Assembly (NCBI GenBank): GCA_934621385.1
Contig: CAKTUI010000036.1
Coordinates: forward strand, 1-25,803
Source of the DNA: an uncultured Kiritimatiellota bacterium
GTDB lineage: Bacteria; Verrucomicrobiota; Kiritimatiellia; RFP12; UBA1067
Direction of reading: 5' to 3'
Length of the DNA: 25,803 nucleotides
Shown here: positions 6,736 through 15,320 of the stretch, piece after piece
How the letters are laid out: each line of letters opens with the position of its first letter
Numbering within the stretch: the stretch's first letter is position 1
Notes under the pieces: model-generated
What the model was told of the DNA's origin: nothing
Databases searched by the model: none
Seen by the model: the letters and a program-made list of their open reading frames with translations, nothing else
Program-made: the position numbers and the translations under genes

Positions 6736-7779
6736 TCAGAAGAAAAACTTCGCCACGGCCAGCATCCCCTGCTTCCAGGGAACACGATGCGAGACACCCG
6801 ACTTTCCAGCGAATTCGGAAAGATGCTCGACATACCAGTCGTAGTTCCGAACAAGTGCCTGCTTATTCGAATAGCGCGGCTTGTAGTCCAGCAGTTTCTC
6901 CGCCTTCTCAATCGAGACAAACGAATCCGTCGATGCCGTCTCATAAACCCACGGATAGAGCGGCGAGAGGTGAAGTTTCTCAAGAATCCTCAAGATGAAA
7001 ATCAGCGGAGCAACGGGCATACCCCTGATCTTCTTCCCGTGCCCAGCTCGGTCGAGGACGGCCTGATAGTCTTCCTTCATCGTTGTGAATTCCTTCGCAC
7101 CGATGTTGAACTCCGTCGCAACGACGGACTTCGGATAGGTCATCGCCGACCAAATCGCCTCGTCAAGGTCGTCAACATCCATCAACTGATAGCGGTTCTT
7201 CCCGCTGCCAATCATCGGGAAACCATGCCCCGTGTAAGCCCAATCGTAGAAAAGCGCAAAAACACCAAGGCGCTCCGGCCCGACGAAACTCTTCGGACGG
7301 ATGATGCTGACGCAAAAGCCATCCTTGATTGCCGCACGGCAAAGGTTCTCGGCCTCAATCTTGGCGTGACCGTATGGCCCGACACCAACCAGAGGATCCG
7401 TCTCGTAAATCGGATGCCGCTTCGGCACACCATAAACGGCGGTCGACGAAATCTGAATCATGCGGTCCAGTTTGAACTTCCGTGCGGCCGCCAGCACATT
7501 TCGGCATCCGTCGACTTCGGTCGTGCGAATGTCTTCCGCGCTGTACAGCGGAAGAGCCGCCGCACAGTGGACAACAACATCGCAACCTTCCGTCACCTTC
7601 TCAACCGCCGCGATATCGCGCACATCCCCCCGTGTGAACTTCAGCCACGGCTCGCTCTTCTCGGGATAGTCGAAGTCGGCAATGTCAAGAACGCGGACTT
7701 CCTCCACGCCCTTGGTACGGAGTTTACGGATCAGGTTTATCCCGAGAAAGCCCGAACCGCCAGTGACGAGGACTTTCAT
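6736..7779 (-). CDS. NAD-dependent epimerase/dehydratase (extended SDR)
   Basis: The 347-residue protein has the Rossmann motif TGGSGFLG at 6-13, an SSTAVYG strand at 111-117 and the catalytic pair Y136 and K140 (YGHAK), the hallmarks of extended short-chain dehydrogenases acting on nucleotide sugars or sterol-like substrates. A glycosyltransferase follows directly, which favours a nucleotide-sugar or glycan role, but the substrate is not determined. The start at 7779 lies 7 nt after the secG stop, and a GAGG ribosome binding site overlaps that stop, so translation is probably coupled to secG. The proximal C-terminus has a hydrophobic helix (PVAPLIFILRILEKL), so peripheral membrane contact is possible. 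Confidence 0.9.
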   Translation of the reverse strand: MKVLVTGGSGFLGINLIRKLRTKGVEEVRVLDIADFDYPEKSEPWLKFTRGDVRDIAAVEKVTEGCDVVVHCAAALPLYSAEDIRTTEVDGCRNVLAAARKFKLDRMIQISSTAVYGVPKRHPIYETDPLVGVGPYGHAKIEAENLCRAAIKDGFCVSIIRPKSFVGPERLGVFALFYDWAYTGHGFPMIGSGKNRYQLMDVDDLDEAIWSAMTYPKSVVATEFNIGAKEFTTMKEDYQAVLDRAGHGKKIRGMPVAPLIFILRILEKLHLSPLYPWVYETASTDSFVSIEKAEKLLDYKPRYSNKQALVRNYDWYVEHLSEFAGKSGVSHRVPWKQGMLAVAKFFF

Positions 7780-7786
7780 CGAATCC

Positions 7787-8191
7787 TCACTTAGCCGCAG
7801 GCTCGGCAGGAACGGCCGGTGCAGGCGCATCAGCACCCTCGACGGGTGCAGCCGGCATCGCCGGGAGTTCCGGAGCCGTCATCGGCAACGCGGGCGCGGC
7901 AGTCTGCTGCACGGCAACCGGCTCCGACTCGGCCGCCATCAGGGACCGCGCATGGACGGTCGACGTCAAACGCGCCAACACCAGCGTATTCAAGAGGAAA
8001 ATCGCGCCAAGAACGGCCGTCGTCTTAATCAGCACATTGCCAGCATCCGCACCCAGCGAAGCCTCAAGCATTCCGCCGCCAATGGCACCGCCAAGACCAC
8101 CTTCTTTCGGCTTCTGAAGCATGACGACCAAGGCCAGAAGCAAGCAGACAATCACTTCAACGACATACAGGAATCCAATGAAAATGTTCAT
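7787..8191 (-). CDS. secG: Preprotein translocase subunit SecG
   Basis: The 134-residue protein has two transmembrane segments (about 3-24 and 56-73) joined by the conserved cytoplasmic loop MLQKPKEGGLGGAIGGG (24-40), the signature of SecG, the small accessory subunit of the SecYEG channel. The tail from about 84 to the end is rich in alanine, proline and valine, longer than in E. coli SecG and probably disordered. The ATG at 8191 has a GAAAGG-like ribosome binding site and a -10 box 30 nt upstream, so this gene has a short leader of about 23 nt. It is the first gene of an operon with the epimerase and glycosyltransferase. Confidence 0.93.
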   Translation of the reverse strand: MNIFIGFLYVVEVIVCLLLALVVMLQKPKEGGLGGAIGGGMLEASLGADAGNVLIKTTAVLGAIFLLNTLVLARLTSTVHARSLMAAESEPVAVQQTAAPALPMTAPELPAMPAAPVEGADAPAPAVPAEPAAK

Positions 8192-8221
8192 TCGCTCTAT
8201 TTACCTTTCGTATTGGTGCGT

Positions 8222-8227
8222 ATTATA
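8222..8227 (-). promoter_or_regulatory. -10 box of the secG operon
   Basis: GGTATAAT ends 30 nt before the secG ATG, leaving room for a leader of about 23 nt with a ribosome binding site. The extended TG is replaced by CG here. Confidence 0.65.
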
Positions 8228-8249
8228 CCGAAATCGCCCGCCTTTCGTC

Positions 8250-8274
8250 AATGCCGATGTGCAAACGCGGCATT
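8250..8274 (-). terminator. Inverted repeat downstream of smc
   Basis: AATGCCG (8250-8256) pairs with CGGCATT (8268-8274) around an 11-nt loop, 22 nt after the smc stop and just before the secG promoter. No T run follows, so termination would not be of the classic intrinsic kind. Confidence 0.35.
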
Positions 8275-8295
8275 TCTGCCATCCATATCGACTGA

Positions 8296-11200
8296 CTACT
8301 TCTCCTTGACGCCAAGATCCGAAAGCCGCATAGAGATGATGCGCGAAACACCCTTCTCCTGCTGGCTGACACCGTAGACGAGGTCGGAACCGGCAATCGT
8401 GTGCTGGTTGTGCGTGATGATGAGGAACTGGCTCTGCACAAGGAACTCCTTGAGCTGCTCGACGAAGCGTCCGATGTTTGCATCGTCAAGCGCGGCATCC
8501 AGCTCGTCCAGCATACAGAATGGTGCCGGCTTGATCATGAAGATTGAGAACAGCAACGCAACGGCCGTCATGGTGCGTTCACCGCCCGACAGAAGCGTTA
8601 CGCTCTGGGGACGCTTGCCCGGAGGCCGCGCAATGATGTCAATGCCGCACTCCAGCGGATCCTCCGCATTCTCAAGCAGGACAAGCCGCGCCTCGCCGCC
8701 ACCGAAGAGCTTCGTGAACATCGTCTGGAAGTTCTTGTTCGCCTGCTCGAAAGTCTTGCGGAACATGTCACCCGAAGTCGTGTTCAGGTTGGTGATGAGT
8801 TCGAGTATCTGCGCCTTCGCCGCAATCAGGTCCTCCTCCTGGGCCTTCTCACGCGCATAGCGCTCCTCCAGTTCGCGGCACTCGTCAATGGCGACCATGT
8901 TCACGGGCCCCAGGGCGGAAATCTCGGACTGCAACCGTGCGACCTGGGCCTCCAGCTCGTCCATCGGTGGGACAATCCCCTTCTTCCATTCGGGATCCGG
9001 CTCGCGCATGACGGCATCGGCAAAGAGTCCGTACTCGTCCTGCAGATGCCCGTAGACATTCTGGCGGCGCATGGTCGCCTCGGCGGCCTGGACTTCAAGC
9101 TTGCCACGGAAATCACGCGCCTGGTCAAGTCCTGCACGCTTCTCCGCCGCGACCCGATCGGCGGCGGCAATCTTCTCCATCATCTCCGCACGTCGTCCGC
9201 GCTCCGCATCCATCCGAACGGCAAAATCCGCCGCCTTCGCCTTGAGTTCATCCAAACTCGCCAGCAGGTCGCCCGACTCCTCCGTCAGGCGGCGAATCGA
9301 GTCCTCATAGCCCTGGATACCGCTTTCGCGCCCCTCAATCGCCCGCTCAAGCTCCTCGCGCCGGCGGTTCGCCGCGTCATTCTGCTGCCCGACGAATGAA
9401 AGCTCCTGCTCCATCTGGCTCGCGGCAATCCGACGCTCGGTCAGGGCCTGCGACTCGGACACATTGCGGGTCTCAAGTTCGCGCAACTCGCCCTCGCCTT
9501 GTGCAACGGCATCCATCAGCCCATCGCGCCGCGCAATCGCGTCCGCGAGTTTCTGCTGCAACTCCTCACGCTTCGCCACATCCTCGGCGTTCGCCTGGAG
9601 AATCGTCTGAAGCTCAGCCGAAACCGCCGCGAGCCGTCCCTTCACGGACTCCACATCACGACGGTAGGTCGACTCCTCGCCCTCCGTCTGCGCCGCCGCC
9701 CGCCGCGCCTCGGCAAGTTTCGACTCTGCCTCATCGAAGGCCGTCTTGAGCGCGGCGGATCGCTCGGCACCCGTTGCAAGGACTTCTCGCGCCTTCTCGA
9801 TGCGGGCACGGAGGTCGGCGAGCGTATTCTCGGCTTCTGTAATCGGAGAATGGTGCCCGGACGAGGGGGCCATGGACGTGCTGGGACTCCAGACACCATC
9901 CTTACCGCCCACCAAGACGACATCCCCAAGAAGCTGGTCGGCAATCTCTCGCTGTTCCTCGGCAAGTGCCAGGTGCTCGACGAGTCGATCGCCCTCGTTC
10001 ACGACAACGCCTTCCCGTCCCGTCTCAACGACGGCGACCTTGACATCACCATCACCGCTCTCCAGCACCGTCTCAAGAACCGTCTTCGCGACAGCCCCAT
10101 CCTTCAGCATTTCGAGCTGCGCCTCTTTCGCCGCCGCATCCGCCTGCATCTCGCCAAGGTGCTCCCGCGCCTCCTCAATTTCGGCACGGAGCGTGTCGAG
10201 GTCTGACTTCGACTGGGCAAACGCCTCTGCGTAAGTGTGCTCCAATTCGCGGGCCGCATCCGCCCGGCTCGTAATCTCGGCCAGGTTCCGCTCGGCCGTC
10301 GCCACAGCCTCCTTCAGCTGTCGCTCATCCGCGACCAGCCGCTCGTTGCGGATAATCGCCTCCCGAGCCTCGACCTCCATCTTCGCAATTGTGTCGCGGC
10401 ACTCGGTCGCCGTGCGGTCGCACCGCACGCTCTCGGCACGCGCATTCTGAAGGGTCGTGCGGATTGTGTCAATCCGCGCCTGGGAGGACTTGAACGTCTC
10501 TTCTGCCGCGCTCAGGGCCTCGTGCGCCGCGTCCAGCGAGTCGGAGAGCAGGCGCGTCTTCTGCGCGAGGGATTCCGCCTGCATCTTGACCTCTTCCAAC
10601 TGGCGGCGCGTCTCCGAAATCTCACGTCCGTCCCGTTCGGCGAACTGCCGGTACTCGGCGATGCGCTGGGCATTCACGCCAATCACCTCGTTCGCCCGAC
10701 GATAGGCTCCATCCGCCGCCGCCTGCTCGCCCGCCAGCGTTTGAAGCCGCTCCTCCAACTCATGGACGGCCTGATGCTGCTCCTGCTGGGCGGCTTCTGC
10801 CGCCGCGACCTGCTCAGTCGCCTCGGCAATCGCCTTCTCAATCTCCTGCCGATTCGCCGCGTTCTGCTCCAAGATTCCGTCAAACTCATGGATGCGGTTC
10901 TTGGAGACATAAATGTCAATTCCACGCAGGCTATCGCGCAACTCCTTGTACTTCTGAGCCTTGCCGACCTGACGCTGCAGCGAGCCAATCTGCCGCTTCA
11001 TCTCGCGCAGAACATCGGCTTCGCGCAGGAGGTTCTGTTCGGTCTGCTCAATCTTCCGCAGGGCTTCCTTTCGGTCGGCCTTAAACTTCGTGATGCCAGC
11101 CGCCTCCTCAAAGACGGCGCGGCGGTCCTCCGGCTTGGACGAGAGAATCGCGTCAATCTGCCCCTGGGCCATCACCGAGTAGGAGCTTGTGCCGATACCC

Positions 11201-11592
11201 GTACCCATGAAGAGATGTTGGACATCCTTCAGTCGGCAGGCCTGCTTGTTGATGAAATATTCGCCCGAACCGTCGCGGTAGACGCGGCGGGTAATCGTCA
11301 CCTCATGGTACTCGGTCCCCAGTTCCTTCTCGCAGTCGGCGAACGTGATGGACACCTCGGCAAGCCCCAACGGCTTGCGCGTGTCCGTTCCATTGAAGAC
11401 GACATCCACCAACTTTGAACACCGCAGGGCCGTTGGACGCTGTTCGCCCAAAACCCAGCGAATCGCATCCGAAACATTGGACTTTCCGCATCCGTTCGGG
11501 CCGACAATGGCGATGAGGCCGGGGTCGAAAGTCAACCGCGTACGATCGGCAAAGCTCTTGAAACCGATGACATCTAACTGCTTGAGGTACAT
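8296..11592 (-). CDS. smc: Chromosome segregation protein SMC
   Basis: The 1098-residue protein is the ATPase of the bacterial condensin. It begins MYLKQLDVIGFKSFADRT, the standard SMC start, with Walker A GPNGCGKS at 31-38. The C-terminal head has the signature LSGGERT (about 1001-1007) and Walker B CMLDELDAALDD (about 1026-1037). Long heptad-rich coiled coils (about 165-490 and 580-900) flank a hinge-like segment at about 493-578. That segment is only about 85 residues, well under the usual hinge of roughly 150, which accounts for the short total length. The ATG at 11592 is preferred over the in-frame ATG at 11601 because the latter directly abuts the -10 box and would not be transcribed. 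No scpA or scpB is nearby. Confidence 0.95.
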   Translation of the reverse strand: MYLKQLDVIGFKSFADRTRLTFDPGLIAIVGPNGCGKSNVSDAIRWVLGEQRPTALRCSKLVDVVFNGTDTRKPLGLAEVSITFADCEKELGTEYHEVTITRRVYRDGSGEYFINKQACRLKDVQHLFMGTGIGTSSYSVMAQGQIDAILSSKPEDRRAVFEEAAGITKFKADRKEALRKIEQTEQNLLREADVLREMKRQIGSLQRQVGKAQKYKELRDSLRGIDIYVSKNRIHEFDGILEQNAANRQEIEKAIAEATEQVAAAEAAQQEQHQAVHELEERLQTLAGEQAAADGAYRRANEVIGVNAQRIAEYRQFAERDGREISETRRQLEEVKMQAESLAQKTRLLSDSLDAAHEALSAAEETFKSSQARIDTIRTTLQNARAESVRCDRTATECRDTIAKMEVEAREAIIRNERLVADERQLKEAVATAERNLAEITSRADAARELEHTYAEAFAQSKSDLDTLRAEIEEAREHLGEMQADAAAKEAQLEMLKDGAVAKTVLETVLESGDGDVKVAVVETGREGVVVNEGDRLVEHLALAEEQREIADQLLGDVVLVGGKDGVWSPSTSMAPSSGHHSPITEAENTLADLRARIEKAREVLATGAERSAALKTAFDEAESKLAEARRAAAQTEGEESTYRRDVESVKGRLAAVSAELQTILQANAEDVAKREELQQKLADAIARRDGLMDAVAQGEGELRELETRNVSESQALTERRIAASQMEQELSFVGQQNDAANRRREELERAIEGRESGIQGYEDSIRRLTEESGDLLASLDELKAKAADFAVRMDAERGRRAEMMEKIAAADRVAAEKRAGLDQARDFRGKLEVQAAEATMRRQNVYGHLQDEYGLFADAVMREPDPEWKKGIVPPMDELEAQVARLQSEISALGPVNMVAIDECRELEERYAREKAQEEDLIAAKAQILELITNLNTTSGDMFRKTFEQANKNFQTMFTKLFGGGEARLVLLENAEDPLECGIDIIARPPGKRPQSVTLLSGGERTMTAVALLFSIFMIKPAPFCMLDELDAALDDANIGRFVEQLKEFLVQSQFLIITHNQHTIAGSDLVYGVSQQEKGVSRIISMRLSDLGVKEK

Positions 11593-11601
11593 TGGCGGCA
11601 T

Positions 11602-11607
11602 ATTTTA
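11602..11607 (-). promoter_or_regulatory. -10 box of smc (near-leaderless)
   Basis: TGG-extended TAAAAT ends 9 nt before the ATG at 11592, so the predicted 5' leader is only about 2-3 nt. This decides the smc start codon. Confidence 0.65.
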
Positions 11608-11675
11608 CCAAAACCATCGTCAACCTTCAACGCCTGCCGACGGCACTTCCGCCGCGCCGCATCGGTTGCGCCACC

Positions 11676-11763
11676 TGGGAAGATGCGCAGGACAGAACCG
11701 ACTCGTGCGCATCCCAGGCTTTCGTCGTGCGCACCACCGGCCGCCGCGATGCGCACCCCACAA
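11676..11763. repeat. Array of four 22-bp units with a TGCGCA palindrome (copy B)
   Basis: TGCGCA cores at 11684, 11706, 11728 and 11750 are spaced exactly 22 bp. Units 2-4 match units 1-3 of the array at 197-284 (for example CGTGCGCATCCCAG and CGCCGCGATGCGCA are shared or nearly so), while the DNA outside the arrays differs. Considered together, the units suggest an ideal palindrome GGATGCGCATCC. The array fills the gap between smc and the end of glmS, where the glmS transcript ends, so it may also act on transcription termination. Confidence 0.8.
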
Positions 11764-11830
11764 CGACAAGGACCGCATCAAACTCGTCCGTAGCCGTTCA
11801 AGGGGCTGGGCGGCTTATGTTTTCTCCACC

Positions 11831-13677
11831 CTACTCCACAGTCACGGACTTCGCCAAATTGCGCGGCTGGTCAATCTCGCAACCGCGCAGGCGTGCCACA
11901 TGGTAGGCGAAGAGTTGGAGTGCGACGGCCGTGACAATGGGTGCGCACACCACATCCGTGCGCGGCACAACGAGAGCGTCGTCGCAGTGCCGCGCCGCAT
12001 CCGAGTCGCCCCGCGTGACAATGCCGATGACGGGTGCCTCGCGAGCGCGGCACTCCTGCACATTGCCGACCGTCTTCTCCTTGCCCGGAACATCGTTCAG
12101 AAGCGCAACCACCGGCGTGGCACACGAGAGCAGTGCAATCGGTCCGTGCTTGAGTTCCGCCGCCTGATAGCCCTCGGCGTGGACATACGAAATCTCCTTC
12201 ATCTTGAGCGCACCTTCGAGTGCAATTGGATAGAGGATGCCGCGTCCGAGGAAGAACATATCATTTGCCGCCGCATATTTCGTCGCAATCGCCGCAATGC
12301 GGTCATTTTCCTTCAAAACATCCGCGACAAGATCCGGCAGCGCGGCAATCCCGTCGCACAGACGCAACCCAGCCTCGCGTGAAAGACGCCGCGTGCGCCC
12401 CAATTTGAGCGCCATCATGAGAAGCACCATGACTTGCGCCGTAAACGCCTTCGTCGAGGCGACGGAAACCTCCGGCCCTGCGTGCAGGTAGATGCCACGC
12501 CCCGCCTCACGCGCAATCGTTGAGCCAACGACATTGCAGACCGCCGAAACGAGCGCACCCTTGCCGATTGACTCTCGCACCGCAGCAAGCGTGTCGGCCG
12601 TCTCGCCGGATTGCGAGAGTGCAATCGCCCAGTCGTTCGGACCGATAATCGGGTTCTCGTAGCGGAACTCCGCCGCCTGCTCTGCGCTCGTCGGCAGGTC
12701 GGCGAGCGACTCAAAGAGATACTTGCCGACCATACCGGCATGAAGGGAGGTTCCACAGCCGATGACAACGGCCCGACGAACCGTCGCCAGTTCGCGCGGC
12801 GACAGATTGAGGCCCGCGAGAACGGCTGTTCCGCCCGTTCGATCAAGGCGGCCACGAATCGTGTTCCGGAGCGTCTCGGGTTGCTCGAAGATCTCCTTGA
12901 GCATGAAGTGGGCATAGCCCCCCTTCTCGGCGGACGCGGCATCCCACTCAACCTGCTGGACATCACGTGCAACGGGCACATTATCAAGGGTAAAGACATC
13001 CGCACCCTCTGGGGTGACGCGGGCGATGTCACCGTCATCAAGGTAAATGACTTGCCGTGTGTGCGAGACAATGGCCGAGACATCGCTTGCAACGACCGTC
13101 GACCCTTCGCCGATGCCGATGACGAGTGGGGAACCCTTTCGTGCGACAATCATCTCGCCCGGATGCCGCCGGGAAATGACGGCAATGCCGTATGTGCCCT
13201 CCACCTGTTTGAGAGCCTGGGAGACGGCCGCCATGAAGTCTCCGCCCTTGTCGAATGTCGCGATGAGATGGGCGAGGACCTCGGTATCCGTCTGCGAGAC
13301 AAAGACACAGCCGCGTTTCTCCAATTTGGCACGGAGCGCGGCATAATTCTCAATGATGCCATGTGGACGAGTGCCAAACGGCCGCCGTCCGCGAGATGCG
13401 GGTGCGCATTCGTCTCCGTCGGCAGGCCGTGCGTCGCCCAACGCGTATGGGCGATGCCGAGCGTGTATTTCCCACGTTCGGACTCCGGCAACGCCTCTGC
13501 GAGGAATCGGTCCAGCGCGGCGACTTTCCCCGTCTTCTTGAAGACGCGCAGGTCATCCGCCGACTCAAGGGCGATGCCAGCCGAGTCGTAGCCTCGGTAC
13601 TCAAGGCGGCGAAGTCCGTTGACAAGCGGCCGACACGCACTCGCACTGTGGCTTGTAAATCCGACGATTCCGCACAT
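11831..13677 (-). CDS. glmS: Glucosamine-6-phosphate synthase, interrupted by a one-base frameshift
   Basis: The enzyme makes glucosamine-6-phosphate from fructose-6-phosphate and glutamine, the first step towards UDP-GlcNAc. The N-terminal class II amidotransferase starts MCGIVGF (Cys2 nucleophile) with LEYRGYDSAGIAL and HTRWATHG. The isomerase half has two SIS domains (CGTSLHAG, SQSGETADTL, ASTKAFTAQ, then HAEGYQAAELKHGP) and ends in DQPRNLAKSVTVE. The frame is broken near 13362: LALVH is followed by MASL in the first frame, whereas NGIIENYAAL is expected and GIIENYAAL continues in the next frame. Restoring one base (CACAATGGC instead of CACATGGC on the minus strand) gives an intact protein of about 615 residues, normal for GlmS. 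A sequencing or assembly error is likely since the gene is usually essential. The start has a strong GGGGGGAGAG ribosome binding site; pyrG ends 17 nt upstream. Confidence 0.92.
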
Positions 13678-13694
13678 GTCTCTCCCCCCTTAAC

Positions 13695-15320
13695 TTACTT
13701 TTTCTTTTCGAATTTCTTCTGCTTCAATGCTGCCGCGACCAATCCCTTGAACAGCGGATGTGGATCGGTTGGACGGGACTTGAACTCTGGGTGGAACTGC
13801 CCCGCAATAAAGTAAGGATGCGTCGGCAATTCGACAATCTCGACAAGCTTACCGTCGGGAGAGGTCCCCGAAACCCGCAGGCCAGCCTTCTCAATCGCCT
13901 GCTGCATGGGCGTTCCCAGGGCAAATTCGTAGCGATGACGATGGCGTTCGGAAATCTCCTGAGCCTTGTAGAGTTTCGCCGCGAGGGAACCTTTCTTCAG
14001 AATGCACGGATAGGCACCAAGGCGCATCGTGCCACCCTTCGCCGTCACCTTCTTCTGCTCCTCCATGAGGTCGATGACCGGATGCGTCGTCTTCTCGTCG
14101 AACTCTGTTGAGTTCGCATCCTTCCAGCCGAGCACATCACGCGCATACTCAATGACCGTACACTGCATGCCAAGACAGATGCCCAGGAAGGGAACGCCCT
14201 TCTCGCGTGCCCACTTGATGGCCGCGACCTTACCCGGAACGCCGCGGCTACCAAAACCGCCTGGAACCAGAATGCCATCGGCCCTCGCAAGAAGCTTGGG
14301 GTTCTTCTCCACCTCCTCCGCCTCAATGCAGTCCACGTGAACCTTCGCATTATGCGCCATTCCCGCGTGCTGGAGAGCCTCATGAACGCTCTTGTAGGCA
14401 TCACGAATGGAGATGTACTTGCCGACGAGTGCGATTGTGCACTCGTGCTTCGGCTGGGTCGCCTTCTTGACCAAGGTGTCCCAAACGGTGTGCCGAATGG
14501 GCCAAATGTCGAGATGCAGCTGCTTCAGGACCTGCTCGTCAAGGTGCTGCTTATGAAGTTCACGCGGCACGGCATAGACGGAATCCGTCACATCCTTCTC
14601 CTCAATGACGCAATCGCGGCGCACATTGCAGAACATGGCCAGTTTCTCAAGGTGCTCACGAGGAATCGGCATTTCCGTGCGGCAGACGAGAATGTCCGGA
14701 ATAATGCCAATGGCACGGAGCTGACCGACCGAATGCTGGGATGGCTTGGTCTTGAGTTCCCCTGCCGCTTTCAGATAGGGAACAAGCGTCAAGTGCACAA
14801 AGCACGTGTTCTCCGCCCCCTCCTCAAAACGAAACTGCCGCGCCGCCTCCAGGAACGGCAGGGACTCAATGTCGCCCGACACACCACCGATTTCGCACAG
14901 CACAATGTCACAGTCGTGCTCACCGGCCGAACGGATGGCCGCCTTGATTTCATTCGTTATGTGCGGCACGACCTGGACGGTGCCCCCAAGGTAGCCACCC
15001 GCACGCTCACGCGCCAAAACCGCCGAATAAATGCGTCCCGACGTATAGTTGGAGGCCTTTGAACAGGTCACGCCTGCAAAACGCTCATAATGCCCGAGGT
15101 CGAGATCCGTCTCTGCACCATCGTCCGTGACAAACACCTCACCATGCTGATAGGGGCTCATCGTCCCGGGATCGACATTCAGGTAGGGATCCAACTTCTG
15201 CATGAAGACCTTGTAGCCACGGCTCTTCAGCAGGAGGGCGAGCGACGCGCTCGTAATGCCCTTGCCGAGGCTGGAAACGACTCCGCCCGTAATGAATACA
15301 TATTTGACCTGTTTCTTCAT
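13695..15320 (-). CDS. pyrG: CTP synthase
   Basis: The 541-residue protein aminates UTP to CTP using glutamine and ATP. The amidoligase domain (about 1-270) has YVFITGGVVSSLGKG at 7-21, LDPYLNVDPGTMSP and the DDGAETDLDLGHYERF stretch. The class I glutamine amidotransferase domain (about 295-535) has PGGFGSRG, the catalytic Cys382 in FLGICLGMQ and the catalytic HPEF motif near the C-terminus. Length is typical. The ATG overlaps the carA stop in an ATGA arrangement, so translation is probably coupled. The lysine-rich C-terminus (KQKKFEKKK) is longer in basic residues than usual but unremarkable. Confidence 0.97.
   Translation of the reverse strand: MKKQVKYVFITGGVVSSLGKGITSASLALLLKSRGYKVFMQKLDPYLNVDPGTMSPYQHGEVFVTDDGAETDLDLGHYERFAGVTCSKASNYTSGRIYSAVLARERAGGYLGGTVQVVPHITNEIKAAIRSAGEHDCDIVLCEIGGVSGDIESLPFLEAARQFRFEEGAENTCFVHLTLVPYLKAAGELKTKPSQHSVGQLRAIGIIPDILVCRTEMPIPREHLEKLAMFCNVRRDCVIEEKDVTDSVYAVPRELHKQHLDEQVLKQLHLDIWPIRHTVWDTLVKKATQPKHECTIALVGKYISIRDAYKSVHEALQHAGMAHNAKVHVDCIEAEEVEKNPKLLARADGILVPGGFGSRGVPGKVAAIKWAREKGVPFLGICLGMQCTVIEYARDVLGWKDANSTEFDEKTTHPVIDLMEEQKKVTAKGGTMRLGAYPCILKKGSLAAKLYKAQEISERHRHRYEFALGTPMQQAIEKAGLRVSGTSPDGKLVEIVELPTHPYFIAGQFHPEFKSRPTDPHPLFKGLVAAALKQKKFEKKK

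Noticed and set aside
13150..13441. Two separate genes for the amidotransferase and isomerase halves of GlmS
   Set aside because: The break is a single base inside a conserved motif, with no start codon plus ribosome binding site for the second part and a junk tail on the first.
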